A program made the position numbers and the translations under genes. This document shows positions 1 to 8,142 of a DNA stretch of 64,000 nucleotides, in pieces. The notes below the pieces were generated by a model. The model was not told where the DNA came from. It did not search any database and was given only the letters and a program-made list of their open reading frames with translations. Origin of the DNA: Rhodoferax sp. WC2427 (GTDB lineage: Bacteria; Pseudomonadota; Gammaproteobacteria; Burkholderiales; Burkholderiaceae_C); the NCBI RefSeq assembly GCF_040822085.1, contig NZ_CP162006.1, forward strand, positions 372,001-436,000, given 5' to 3'. Within the stretch, counting starts at the first letter, position 1. Each line of letters starts with the position of its first letter.

Positions 1-56
1 GTGAGCGTCTCGAAGCGCACCTCGGAGGCGTCGGGCGGGGCCAGCAGGGCGCTCAT
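1..56 (-). CDS. rimI: Probable ribosomal-protein-alanine N-acetyltransferase, N-terminal start only
   Basis: Only the first 18 codons lie in the window; they begin MSALLAPPDASEVRFETL. The ATG overlaps the tsaB stop codon in an ATGA arrangement, so the two genes are translationally coupled. In Burkholderiales the gene after tsaB is usually rimI, a GNAT-family enzyme that acetylates ribosomal protein bS18, and the proline-rich opening fits proteins of that family. No catalytic region is visible, so the name rests on position and is tentative. Confidence 0.45.
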   Translation of the reverse strand, partial: MSALLAPPDASEVRFETL

Positions 57-757
57 GGTTGGGCGGCCACCAGGGCCAGTGCCGCTTTTTCGGCCATGCG
101 CTCGTCGGTGGTTTTGGCCACTTTGTCGCGGATGTAACGCGGCAGCGCCTGGTCGGCGGGCACGGCACCACCGGCGGCCAGCAAGGCCGGGGCCAGGCGC
201 AGCATGGCCGTGGCGGTGGGCAGGGCGGTGGTGCGCAAGCCGTCGCTGGCAGGGATGCGGTCAACGTACACGGTGAATGGATTGCCCGCCTGGGCCCAGC
301 CGGCCTCGTGTTGCAGATGCTCGGGCCGCAGCAGCTGGAAGTCGTCGCGCTGGACCCATTGGCCGTCCTGGTAGCGGTAAAAGCCGGTATAGACCTCGTC
401 CATGCGCGCGTCCAGCAGCGCCTGCACCTGCAGCACACCGTGCTGGTGCCGGGCTTCTTCGGCCACGGCCATCAGGGTGTCAATGGGCAGCACCGGCACA
501 TTCGCCCCAAACGCCAAGCCTTGCGCCACCGAGCAGGCCGTGCGCAGCCCGGTGAACGAGCCGGGGCCGCTGCCAAAGGCGATGGCTTCCAGCTGGTCCA
601 GCCGCAGCCCGGCCTGGGCCAGCAAGGCCAGAATCGCCGGGATCAGCGTGCTGGAGGCCTGCGCCCCGCCCGGCCCGGCGTGCTGCCACACCTGCACGCC
701 ATCGGTGGCGGCGATGGACAGGGTGTCGGTGCTGGTGTCGAAGGCTAACAAGTTCAT
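53..757 (-). CDS. tsaB: tRNA threonylcarbamoyladenosine biosynthesis protein TsaB
   Basis: TsaB is the inactive ASKHA-fold partner that activates TsaD, and together with TsaE they transfer the threonylcarbamoyl group to A37 of ANN-decoding tRNAs. The 234-residue product has the usual length, begins with the conserved LAFDTST strand, and carries the signature GSGPGSFTGLR at about residues 62-72. The supplier of the threonylcarbamoyl-AMP substrate, a Sua5-type synthase, lies 5 kb away on the same strand. The gene is transcribed away from dacB, and the 81-bp gap between them is mostly filled by a copy of the window's palindromic repeat. Confidence 0.95.
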   Translation of the reverse strand: MNLLAFDTSTDTLSIAATDGVQVWQHAGPGGAQASSTLIPAILALLAQAGLRLDQLEAIAFGSGPGSFTGLRTACSVAQGLAFGANVPVLPIDTLMAVAEEARHQHGVLQVQALLDARMDEVYTGFYRYQDGQWVQRDDFQLLRPEHLQHEAGWAQAGNPFTVYVDRIPASDGLRTTALPTATAMLRLAPALLAAGGAVPADQALPRYIRDKVAKTTDERMAEKAALALVAAQP

Positions 758-769
758 GGGGCAGATTTA

Positions 770-834
770 CATAAGAAAGTGGCTGTCAGCGCAGGATTAT
801 CTAGCGCAATCAGCTACCATTTCTATAGCTGATA
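770..834 (-). repeat. Palindromic repeat copy 1, intergenic (tsaB/dacB)
   Basis: On the minus strand this degenerate copy shows the core TAGCTGnTTGCGC followed by an AT-rich centre, GCGCTnACAGCC and a T-rich tail. It occupies nearly the whole space between the divergent tsaB and dacB genes, so any promoters must overlap it. Confidence 0.6.
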
Positions 835-838
835 ACCT

Positions 839-2278
839 ATGACCTATTCCACACACTCCCCCCGATTCTGGCGCAGCCTGTGCGCTCTTGCTTTGTGGGC
901 CGCATCCAGCCTGGCGCTGGCCCAGCGCCTGCCGCCCGATGTCGCCAACGCCCTGGCCCGGGCCAAGGTGCCGCAAGACGCCGTGAGCCTGTATGTGGCA
1001 CGCGCCGATGGGTTGGGCTCGCCGCGCCTGAGCCACCGGGCCAGCGTGCTGGTGAACCCGGCCTCGGTCATGAAGCTCGTCACCACCTTTGCCGCGCTCG
1101 ACACGCTGGGGGCCGACTACACCTGGAAAACCCGCTTCTACGCCGACGGCCCGCTCAAGGACGGCGTGCTCTACGGCAATTTGTACATCCAGGGCGGTGG
1201 CGACCCCAAGCTGGTGCTGGAGCGCATTGCCGCCACCTTTGCCGCCCTGCAAACCCGCGGCGTGCAAAAAGTGCGCGGCGACATCGTGCTGGACCACCAC
1301 CTCTTCGAGCCCGAAGCCCGCGACCCGGCCGAGTTTGACGGCCAGGCGCTCAGCCCCTACAACACCGCCCCCGACGGCCTGCTGGTCAACTTCAAGTCGC
1401 TGATCTTCACCTTCACCCCCGAGCCCGACAGCGGCATTGCCCGCATCCGCAGCGAGCCGCCGATTGCCGACGTGCAAATGGACGCGCAGGTGCCGCTCAG
1501 CACCCAAAGCTGCAACGACTGGCGCGGCGCGCTGCAGGCCGAGTTTGCCAACCCGGACCAGGTGCATTTCGGGGGCAGCTACCCGGTCAAATGCGGCGAA
1601 CGCGTCTGGCCCGTGGCCTACACCGACCCCGCCAGCTACGCCCGCCGGGTGCTGCAGGCCATGTACCTGGGGCTGGGCGGCAGCTTGACCGGCGTGGTGC
1701 GCGATGGCCGTACGCCAGGAGACGCCACCTGGCTGATGGACGCGCCCTCGCTGCCGCTGGGCGAGCTGATCGCCGATGTCAACAAATTCAGCAACAACGT
1801 AATGGCGCAGCAGATGTTCCTGACGCTGGGTCTGCAGGCGGGCCGACCCGGCACCTTTGCCGCGTCGCGCGCCGCCGTGGCCGCCTGGTGGCCGCAGGCC
1901 ATTGGCCGCAACGTGCCCGTGCCCACGCTGGAAAACGGCTCCGGCCTCAGCCGCGACGAGCGCACCAGCGCCAGCGCCCTGGGCCAGTTGCTGCGCCGCG
2001 CCGCCGCCCACCCGCAGGCGGCGGTGTTTGCCCATTCGCTGTCCGTGGCCGGGGTCGACGGCACTGCCCAGCGCATGCGCGACCGGGGCCTGGCCCCCGA
2101 ATCCATCGGCAACGCCCAGCTCAAAACCGGCACCTTGCGCGACGTGGCCTCGGTGGCCGGCTATGCCACCGGGCGCAGCGGCCAGCGCTACGTGGTGGTG
2201 GGCATCGTCAACCACCCGCTGGCCCCGGCGGCGCGCCCGGCACTGGACGCGCTGGTGGAGTGGGCAGTCAAAGAGTAA
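839..2278 (+). CDS. dacB: D-alanyl-D-alanine carboxypeptidase/endopeptidase, PBP4 type (peptidase S13)
   Basis: The 479-residue protein is a periplasmic low-molecular-weight penicillin-binding protein that trims or cleaves peptidoglycan cross-links. A signal peptide covers about residues 1-29 and ends in ALA-Q. The three serine-acyltransferase motifs are present: SVMK at residues 76-79 (nucleophile Ser76), SNN near residue 320 and KTG near residue 427. The length matches E. coli DacB. The ATG at 839 has no strong ribosome-binding site, and the upstream DNA is a copy of the palindromic repeat. Beta-lactam sensitivity is expected for the family but cannot be read from the sequence. Confidence 0.93.
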   Translation: MTYSTHSPRFWRSLCALALWAASSLALAQRLPPDVANALARAKVPQDAVSLYVARADGLGSPRLSHRASVLVNPASVMKLVTTFAALDTLGADYTWKTRFYADGPLKDGVLYGNLYIQGGGDPKLVLERIAATFAALQTRGVQKVRGDIVLDHHLFEPEARDPAEFDGQALSPYNTAPDGLLVNFKSLIFTFTPEPDSGIARIRSEPPIADVQMDAQVPLSTQSCNDWRGALQAEFANPDQVHFGGSYPVKCGERVWPVAYTDPASYARRVLQAMYLGLGGSLTGVVRDGRTPGDATWLMDAPSLPLGELIADVNKFSNNVMAQQMFLTLGLQAGRPGTFAASRAAVAAWWPQAIGRNVPVPTLENGSGLSRDERTSASALGQLLRRAAAHPQAAVFAHSLSVAGVDGTAQRMRDRGLAPESIGNAQLKTGTLRDVASVAGYATGRSGQRYVVVGIVNHPLAPAARPALDALVEWAVKE

Positions 2279-2351
2279 CAAATGTTATTTATCTCTGCGC
2301 GTTGGTAGTAACCCTTTGTGACTCGCGCGGGCTCCGGCGTACCATTTTAGT

Positions 2352-2373
2352 TACAAACGAACGACCGTTCTTT
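2352..2373. promoter_or_regulatory. Candidate TetR-type operator upstream of the SGNH lipoprotein gene
   Basis: The inverted repeat GAACG-AC-CGTTC at 2359-2370 extends outward with one mismatch to roughly 20 bp and sits just before the AAACAGGAG ribosome-binding site of the SGNH gene. Its size and layout are typical of TetR/AcrR operators. It shares the core ACGAyCGTTC with the palindrome in front of the TetR gene at 51.7 kb. The run of T after it could instead make it a weak hairpin terminator. Confidence 0.35.
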
Positions 2374-2392
2374 TTTTAAACAGGAGTGAAAA

Positions 2393-3589
2393 ATGCGTTG
2401 GATGCCCACAAAAATGGCTGTGCTGGTGGCTTCGGTCTCGGCGGCGTTGGTTTTGTCTGCCTGCGGAGGCGGCGGTAGCGACACGTCCACCAGAGTCACC
2501 TACACCTCGCTGGTGTCCTTCGGCGACAGCCTCAGCGATGTAGGCACCTACAAGGTGGGGGCCATTGCCGCCGTGGGGGGCGGCCGCTGGACTGTCAACG
2601 GCACCACCACCGGCCCGGTCAACTGGACCGAGCTGCTGGCGGGCGAGTTCAGTGTGGCGGCGCCCTGCCCGGCCCAAACCGGTTTGCTGTCCAACGTCCC
2701 GCAGATTCCGCTGGTGGCGGTGGTCAACAATGCGAACTGCACCAACTACGCCCAGGGCAGCTCGCGCGTGAGCCTGCCCTTTGGCCCCAACGCGGTGGCA
2801 TTGCAGCCCTACATCGCCCCGGCCACCAATATCGGCCTGATGGCCGTGCCGGTGAAGACCCAGTTCACAACCCACCTGGCGGCGCATGGCAACTACACCG
2901 GCAACGAGCTGGTCACCGTCTTGGCCGGTGCGAACGACATCTTCATGTATGCCAATGCCGTGTCCGCAGCGGCGGCCGGGGGCGCGGGCGCGGTGGGCGC
3001 CGCCGCGCTGGCGGGCTGGACACCGACCGAGCAAAACGCGGTTGCCGCTGGCGGGGCCGCGGCCGTGAACGCCGCCGCCACCGCCGCCGTGACCCACGCG
3101 GCCCAGGATGCTGCCGTGCTGGCCACGGCCATCAAGGATTCGGTGACCGGCATGGGTGCCAAGCATGTGGTGGTGGTCAATGTGCCCAGCATCGAGTTCA
3201 CGCCGTTTGGCCAGGGCTCCGGCGCGGGCGCGTTGCTGCGCTCCATGGTGACCACGTTCAACGGCACCTTGAAAAACGAATTGGCCGGTGTGTCCACGGT
3301 GCTGATAGTGGATGCCTACACCCAGGGTATCGCCCAGTACAACGACCCGGCACCGTACGGCATCAAAAACGTGACCGATGCGGCCTGCAGCAGCGACGCC
3401 CCCAGCGCCACCAATCCGGCGGGCAACATCCTGCTGGGTTCCTCCCTGGCCTGCACCGTCAACAACACCCTGGCCGGAAAGGATGTCAGTGCCTACTTCT
3501 ACGCCGACTCCGTCCACCCCACGCCCGCAGGCTACAAGTTGTTGTACCGCTACGTTGCCAAGCAAATGGCTATTGCTGGCTGGCTCTAA
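2393..3589 (+). CDS. SGNH/GDSL-family hydrolase, probable outer-membrane lipoprotein esterase
   Basis: The 398-residue protein starts with a lipoprotein signal (lipobox LSAC, lipidated Cys24) followed by a glycine-rich linker. All SGNH catalytic blocks are intact: block I FGDSLSD with nucleophile Ser46, block III GAND at 179-182, and block V DSVH with Asp372 and His375. This predicts an esterase or lipase facing the periplasm or cell surface; the substrate is unknown. An alanine-rich stretch at about 190-240 may be a flexible insertion. The start is supported by an AGGAG site nine bases upstream. It lies next to an OmpW porin and faces a second, degenerate SGNH paralogue. Confidence 0.88.
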   Translation: MRWMPTKMAVLVASVSAALVLSACGGGGSDTSTRVTYTSLVSFGDSLSDVGTYKVGAIAAVGGGRWTVNGTTTGPVNWTELLAGEFSVAAPCPAQTGLLSNVPQIPLVAVVNNANCTNYAQGSSRVSLPFGPNAVALQPYIAPATNIGLMAVPVKTQFTTHLAAHGNYTGNELVTVLAGANDIFMYANAVSAAAAGGAGAVGAAALAGWTPTEQNAVAAGGAAAVNAAATAAVTHAAQDAAVLATAIKDSVTGMGAKHVVVVNVPSIEFTPFGQGSGAGALLRSMVTTFNGTLKNELAGVSTVLIVDAYTQGIAQYNDPAPYGIKNVTDAACSSDAPSATNPAGNILLGSSLACTVNNTLAGKDVSAYFYADSVHPTPAGYKLLYRYVAKQMAIAGWL

Positions 3590-3617
3590 TTGGTTGGATG
3601 AAGCCCTTTAAGGACAC

Positions 3618-4289
3618 ATGATGAAATTTAACTCTCTTGGCATGGCCTGTGCCCTCTTGTTGGCTGCAGGCGCAGCCCACGCCCAAACGGCAGGCACCTG
3701 GATGCTGCGTGGCGGCCTGATGAATATCACCCCCAAGGTCGATAGCGGCGACCTGTCGGCGTCCAGCCTGCCGGGTACCAAGATCGACTCCAACGGCAAC
3801 ACCCGCCTGGCGGGCGGCATCACCTACATGGTTACCGACCAGTGGGCGCTGGACCTGCCCCTGGCTTTGCCATTCAAGCACACGCTGACCGGTGCCGGGG
3901 CCATCCAGGGCGTGGGCAAGATTGGCGAAACCAAGGCGCTGCCCATGTCGCTGTTTGGGCAGTACCGGTTTGGCGAAGCCAGTGCCCAGTTTCGCCCGTA
4001 TGTGGGCGCGGGCCTGACCTATGCCAAGTTTTTCAAGGAGCGCGGCAACGCCACCCTGACGGGCATCACCGGCGGCACCGCCAGCAACCCGACCACGCTG
4101 AAGCTGGAATCCAACCTGGCCCTGTCCATCCAGGCCGGTGCCACCGTGGCCCTGAACGACCGCTGGTTTGTGGAAGGCTCCGTGGTCAAGACCTTCCTGA
4201 AAACCAAGGGCACCTTGTCTACCGGCCAGACGATCGACGTGACCCTCAACCCCCTGACGCTGGCCTTGAGCCTGGGCTACCGCTTCTAA
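3618..4289 (+). CDS. ompW: OmpW-family outer-membrane beta-barrel protein
   Basis: OmpW proteins form eight-stranded barrels with a narrow hydrophobic channel for small apolar molecules. The 223-residue product has a signal peptide (about residues 1-23, cleavage after AHA), alternating amphipathic strands, and the terminal phenylalanine (GYRF) recognised by the Bam machinery. Two adjacent ATG codons follow an AAGGAC ribosome-binding site; either could be the start. It follows the SGNH lipoprotein gene by 28 bp, so the two may be co-transcribed up to the shared bidirectional terminator downstream. Confidence 0.9.
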   Translation: MMKFNSLGMACALLLAAGAAHAQTAGTWMLRGGLMNITPKVDSGDLSASSLPGTKIDSNGNTRLAGGITYMVTDQWALDLPLALPFKHTLTGAGAIQGVGKIGETKALPMSLFGQYRFGEASAQFRPYVGAGLTYAKFFKERGNATLTGITGGTASNPTTLKLESNLALSIQAGATVALNDRWFVEGSVVKTFLKTKGTLSTGQTIDVTLNPLTLALSLGYRF

Positions 4290-4307
4290 GCCGCCCACGC
4301 GCCCATT

Positions 4308-4336
4308 AAAAAACCGACCCTTGGGTCGGTTTTTTG
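4308..4336. terminator. Bidirectional rho-independent terminator
   Basis: A perfect stem of AACCGACCC and its complement is flanked by an A run on the left and a T run on the right. It can therefore stop both the ompW transcript and the convergent SGNH-like gene. Confidence 0.9.
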
Positions 4337-4367
4337 TTGCGTCGGGTTTTAACCCACCGCCCCGCGC

Positions 4368-5345
4368 TTACCAGCGCAGGTGGATCCGGCCATAGGCGTA
4401 CAGGCCAAACAGGCGCTGCGCAATCGGCGTGAAGTACAGGTTGTCGGCAAACAGGTACTGGTCATAGGTCACACCGGCCGAATTGGCGGTGATGGCCGGG
4501 TTGAGGGTGCTGGGGGAGCACTTCGAAGCGTTGACCTGCCCCGTGCCGGTGCCGATGCCCGCACCCGAATCCACCGAGCTGCAGGCCAGACCGGTGACGT
4601 TGGAGATCGCGTAGTTGTTGTGGTCGGTACCGGCCAGCAGGTTGAAGTAGTAGGCCGCGTCGATGTAGAGCACGTTGGCACCCAGGTCAGCGACAGACAC
4701 CAGCATGGCATTGTTGAAGTTGCTACTGGCGCTTTGCAGCAGTCCAGACTGGTTCAGCGAAGCCGCCCAAGGGTTGACTCCCAGGTTGTAGGTTCCCACC
4801 ACCACCACGTGCTTGCCACCAGCGGCCACCAGGCGGCGCACTTGCGCGCCCAGGTCCTTGCCGTACTGGGTGGCGTTGGCCACCATCGTGGCCGAGGTTT
4901 CGGTGCCTGCGTTCACGGCATTCATCTCCACCACCAGGTCGCTGATGCCGGCGTTGATGGTCACGATGTCGTTGTCGCCCAGGGCCACGCCACTGGCCAG
5001 GAAGGTGTCGATCTGCTGCGTCACGGTTTGGGTGGTGGTGCTACCGGCGGCATCGGGCGTGAGTTTGATGCGGGCATTGGGCTGCGCGTACACATAGCCG
5101 CCGCTGGCCACGGGCGCCACGGTCATGCCGTAGCTGCTGGCGATTTGGCCCAGCCAGGTATTGATGGCGGAGTCGTTGACGGTGAAGCTGGCGCCGGGGG
5201 TGACCACGCTGAAGGCATCGCCAAACGCAATGATGCGGTTGGGCTTCAGCTGCGACTCGACGCTGCTGGAGCCGCAGGCGGCCAACAAGACGGCCGAGGC
5301 GCAGGCCAGCCCCAAAACGGCGCGGCGCAAGCTAAAAACGGACAT
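4368..5345 (-). CDS. SGNH-hydrolase-like lipoprotein lacking catalytic residues
   Basis: The 325-residue protein has a lipoprotein signal with Cys24 in LAAC. It is a divergent relative of the SGNH lipoprotein at 2393. Its block I reads FGDAFS, with Ala44 where the nucleophilic serine belongs. Block III reads GISD (133-136) rather than GAND, and the position of the catalytic histidine holds Tyr304 (DNLY). The fold seems kept but the catalytic set is gone, suggesting a binding or structural role. The start at 5345 was preferred to an upstream ATG because GGAG lies eight bases before it. An alignment shift that would restore a catalytic serine (Ser46 in the same block) cannot be fully excluded. 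Confidence 0.8.
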   Translation of the reverse strand: MSVFSLRRAVLGLACASAVLLAACGSSSVESQLKPNRIIAFGDAFSVVTPGASFTVNDSAINTWLGQIASSYGMTVAPVASGGYVYAQPNARIKLTPDAAGSTTTQTVTQQIDTFLASGVALGDNDIVTINAGISDLVVEMNAVNAGTETSATMVANATQYGKDLGAQVRRLVAAGGKHVVVVGTYNLGVNPWAASLNQSGLLQSASSNFNNAMLVSVADLGANVLYIDAAYYFNLLAGTDHNNYAISNVTGLACSSVDSGAGIGTGTGQVNASKCSPSTLNPAITANSAGVTYDQYLFADNLYFTPIAQRLFGLYAYGRIHLRW

Positions 5346-5422
5346 AGGTAACTCCAAAAAAAACAATAGATAAGTTTAACGAGGCAATCCAGCCGCGCCG
5401 GGTAAAGAAGCGTAAGCCCTCT

Positions 5423-6424
5423 TTATGCGACCGAAGCGCGCTGCAACCGGTCGCGCACGCCTTCCCATTCGGGGGTGTCGGGGGGCGTTTCCACCCAGAT
5501 CAGGCGCACGCCCAGGGCATCGAAATCGCGCAGCGCGGCAAACAGCGCCTGGGCCGCGGCGGCAGCGTCCGTGGGCATGGGCTTGCACACCACCTGGGCC
5601 GAGCGGCTGCGCATCGGCTGGCGGGCGTACACGGCAATCGCTACCGACTGGCCGTCCAGGCCGGTGCCCAGGAGGTCCAGCGCGGTTTGCAGCGCGGCAG
5701 CGGTCATCAGCCGCACTTTGGCCGTGGGCGCGTAATGCGCCTCCAGCGTGCCGGAGGCGCGCGGGGCGTTGGCTACCGCGTCCTTGTCGCGCAGCGGCTG
5801 GCCGCAGGCGGCTTCGATCTGTTCGCGGCCAATGCTGCCGGGGCGCAGCAGCACCGGCACGCCCCGGGTGCAGTCCACGATGGTGGACTCGATGCCCATG
5901 GTGCACGGCCCGCCGTCCAGTACCAGCAGGTCGGGGCCGAACTCGGACTGCACATGGGCCGCCGTGGTGGGGCTGACGCGGCCAAACTGGTTGGCGCTGG
6001 GGGCTGCCAGCCCGGCCACGCCCAGGGCGGCGCAGGCTTGCAGCACTGCCTGGGCGACCGGGTGGGCCGGGCAGCGCAGGCCGATGCTGTCTTGCCCGCC
6101 CGCCGCCGCGGTGCCCACGCCAAGACGGCGCGGCAGGATCAGCGTCAGCGGGCCGGGCCAGAACGCGTCCATCAGCGCCTGGGCAAAGGCGGGTACCTGG
6201 GACGCGAAATGCGCCACGCCATCCCCGCCAGAGGCGATGTGCACGATCAGCGGGTGGTCGCTGGGGCGGCCCTTGGCGGTGAAGATCTTGGCCACCGCCG
6301 CGTCGCTGGACGCGTCAGCCGCCAGCCCGTACACCGTTTCGGTGGGCAGGCCCAGCAGCGCACCGTGGGCCAATGCCTGGGCGGCTTGCTGGATGGCCGC
6401 GGGGTCCTGGCCGGACAGCAGCAT
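5423..6424 (-). CDS. tsaC: L-threonylcarbamoyladenylate synthase, Sua5/YrdC/YciO type
   Basis: This enzyme makes threonylcarbamoyl-AMP from threonine, bicarbonate and ATP, the first step of tRNA t6A37 formation. The 333-residue product is the long Sua5 form: an N-terminal YrdC domain (LPTETVYGLAADA near residues 26-38, KGRPSDHPLIVHI near 50-62) and a C-terminal Sua5 domain. The start overlaps the purK stop by one base (TGATG), indicating translational coupling and a purE-purK-sua5 operon. Its partner TsaB is also in this window. Confidence 0.93.
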   Translation of the reverse strand: MLLSGQDPAAIQQAAQALAHGALLGLPTETVYGLAADASSDAAVAKIFTAKGRPSDHPLIVHIASGGDGVAHFASQVPAFAQALMDAFWPGPLTLILPRRLGVGTAAAGGQDSIGLRCPAHPVAQAVLQACAALGVAGLAAPSANQFGRVSPTTAAHVQSEFGPDLLVLDGGPCTMGIESTIVDCTRGVPVLLRPGSIGREQIEAACGQPLRDKDAVANAPRASGTLEAHYAPTAKVRLMTAAALQTALDLLGTGLDGQSVAIAVYARQPMRSRSAQVVCKPMPTDAAAAAQALFAALRDFDALGVRLIWVETPPDTPEWEGVRDRLQRASVA

Positions 6425-7584
6425 CAGAACGCCTCGATGCCGAGCAGCGCCGCGGCCTGCAGGGCGGTGGCGCGCACGGCGGACGCGGTGGGGCCGGTCA
6501 GCGTCAGGTGGCCCATTTTGCGGCCCTTGTTGGCGCTGGCCTTGCCGTACAGGTGCAGGTGCGCGCCGGGCAGGGCCAGCACGTCCGCCCAAGGGGGCGT
6601 GGCGGCTTGCTCGGAGCGCACAAACCACAGGTCGCCCAGCAGGTTCAGCATGATGGCCGGGCTGTGCTGGCGCGGCTGCACCAGCGGCAGGCCGGTGAGG
6701 GTGCGCACCTGCAGCTCGAACTGCGACACATCGCAGCAGTCCATGCTGGCGTGGCCGCTGTTGTGCGGGCGCGGGGCGATCTCGTTGACCACCAGGCTGC
6801 CGTCTTGCAGCACGAAAAACTCTACGCACAGCACGCCCACGTACTGCAACTCGTTTGCTATGGATTTTGCAGCTGCTACCGCTTGTTCCATCAGCGGTAG
6901 AGGCATATTTTCTTCATAGACTTCGGTGACGGCCAGAATGCCGTCGCGGTGCAGGTTGCGCTGGGGTGGCAAGTGCACCATCTGGCCGTCGGCACCGCGC
7001 GCCACGATCACCGAGCACTCGGCCTCCAGCGGCAGCATTTTCTCCAGCACGCAGGGCACGCTGTGCATGTCGGCCCAGGCCGCGGCCAGCGCGGCGCGGT
7101 CGGCCACGCGGGCCTGGCCCTTGCCGTCGTAGCCCAGGCGGGTGGTTTTCAGGATGCCGGGCAGCAGCGTTTCGTCCACTGCAGCTAGTTGCTCTGGCGT
7201 GTCGATCACCGCATAGGGCGCGCAGGGCACGCCGCAGCGCACGAAATGGGCTTTTTCGGCCGCGCGGTCCTGGGCGATGGCCACGGCCGACGCCGCGGGC
7301 GACACCGTGGTGTACACCGCCAGGCGGGCCAGGGCCGACGACGGCACATTTTCAAACTCGGTGGTGATGGCGTCGCAGGTCTCTGCCAACTGGCCCAGGC
7401 CCGGCGCGTCCAGGTAGCCGGCCTGGATATGGTGGTGGCTGACGCGCCCGGCCGGGCTGGCCGGGTCCGGGTCGAGCACGGCGGTGAAATAGCCCATGCG
7501 CTGGGCCGCGTGGATGAACATCCGGCCCAGTTGGCCGCCGCCCATCACGCCCAGCGTGGCCCCGGGAAGGATGGGGCCGCTCAT
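6424..7584 (-). CDS. purK: 5-(carboxyamino)imidazole ribonucleotide synthase
   Basis: PurK is an ATP-grasp ligase that carboxylates AIR to N5-CAIR in purine synthesis. The 386-residue protein starts with the nucleotide-binding loop [12 protein letters not shown] and has the family's length. It overlaps purE by four bases (ATGA) and sua5 by one. Residues about 223-243 are encoded by a copy of the palindromic repeat that is read through in frame; the peptide there ([19 protein letters not shown]) falls at a helix before the [10 protein letters not shown] strand, with codons such as ATA and GTA that are uncommon nearby. Confidence 0.95.
   Translation of the reverse strand: MSGPILPGATLGVMGGGQLGRMFIHAAQRMGYFTAVLDPDPASPAGRVSHHHIQAGYLDAPGLGQLAETCDAITTEFENVPSSALARLAVYTTVSPAASAVAIAQDRAAEKAHFVRCGVPCAPYAVIDTPEQLAAVDETLLPGILKTTRLGYDGKGQARVADRAALAAAWADMHSVPCVLEKMLPLEAECSVIVARGADGQMVHLPPQRNLHRDGILAVTEVYEENMPLPLMEQAVAAAKSIANELQYVGVLCVEFFVLQDGSLVVNEIAPRPHNSGHASMDCCDVSQFELQVRTLTGLPLVQPRQHSPAIMLNLLGDLWFVRSEQAATPPWADVLALPGAHLHLYGKASANKGRKMGHLTLTGPTASAVRATALQAAALLGIEAF
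6855..6918 (+). repeat. Palindromic repeat copy 2, inside purK
   Basis: This copy lies in forward orientation on the plus strand and contains TTGCTAT, an AGCTGCTACCGCTTGTTCC core, the complementary AGCGGTAGAGGC arm and a T-rich tail. The purK gene reads the opposite strand through it without a stop codon. Confidence 0.75.
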
Positions 7585-8084
7585 AGCACGGGCGGTGCAG
7601 GCGGCACGGTCATGTTGCGGGCCACCTCGGTCTGCGCAGCGCGGAAGGCTTCCAGTTGCGCGCGCAGGGCCGGGTTTTCATTGGCCAGCAGGGCCACGGC
7701 AAACAGGGCGGCGTTGGCCGCGCCCGCGTTGCCAATGGCAAACGTGGCCACCGGGATGCCCTTGGGCATCTGCACGATGCTGTACAGCGAATCCACGCCG
7801 CTCAAATGCTTGGTACCCACCGGCACGCCCAGCACCGGCACGGTGGTTTTGGCCGCCAGCATGCCCGGCAGATGGGCGGCACCTCCGGCACCTGCGATGA
7901 TGGCCTTGAGCCCGCGCCCGGCGGCGGCTTCGGCGTAGGCAAACATATCGTCGGGCATGCGGTGGGCCGATACGACGCGTGCCTCATGCGCAATGCCAAA
8001 CTGTTGGAGAATCTGCACCGCATGCTGCATGGTGTCCCAGTCGGAGCTGGAACCCATCACCACACCAATTTGAATAGAAGTCAT
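7581..8084 (-). CDS. purE: 5-(carboxyamino)imidazole ribonucleotide mutase
   Basis: PurE converts N5-CAIR to CAIR. The 167-residue class I protein shows the phosphate-binding [10 protein letters not shown] motif at residues 10-19, the SAHR motif near residue 40, and [16 protein letters not shown] near residues 66-81. It is the first gene of a purE-purK-sua5 run, all overlapping, and is divergent from the thioredoxin-TPR gene with only about 58 bp between start codons. Confidence 0.96.
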   Translation of the reverse strand: MTSIQIGVVMGSSSDWDTMQHAVQILQQFGIAHEARVVSAHRMPDDMFAYAEAAAGRGLKAIIAGAGGAAHLPGMLAAKTTVPVLGVPVGTKHLSGVDSLYSIVQMPKGIPVATFAIGNAGAANAALFAVALLANENPALRAQLEAFRAAQTEVARNMTVPPAPPVL

Positions 8085-8142
8085 AGGGCTTTGTTCTGTT
8101 TAACCCCGAATTTTACTTTTTGCCTTGCGGCAACACCCCAAA

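Noticed and set aside
797..2281. Long open frames opposite dacB and other genes, for example 797-2281 on the minus strand and 47521-49743 on the plus strand
   Set aside because: They are composed of Gly, Ala, His, Arg and Gln-rich strings typical of antisense frames in GC-rich DNA, and the opposite strand holds well-recognised genes.
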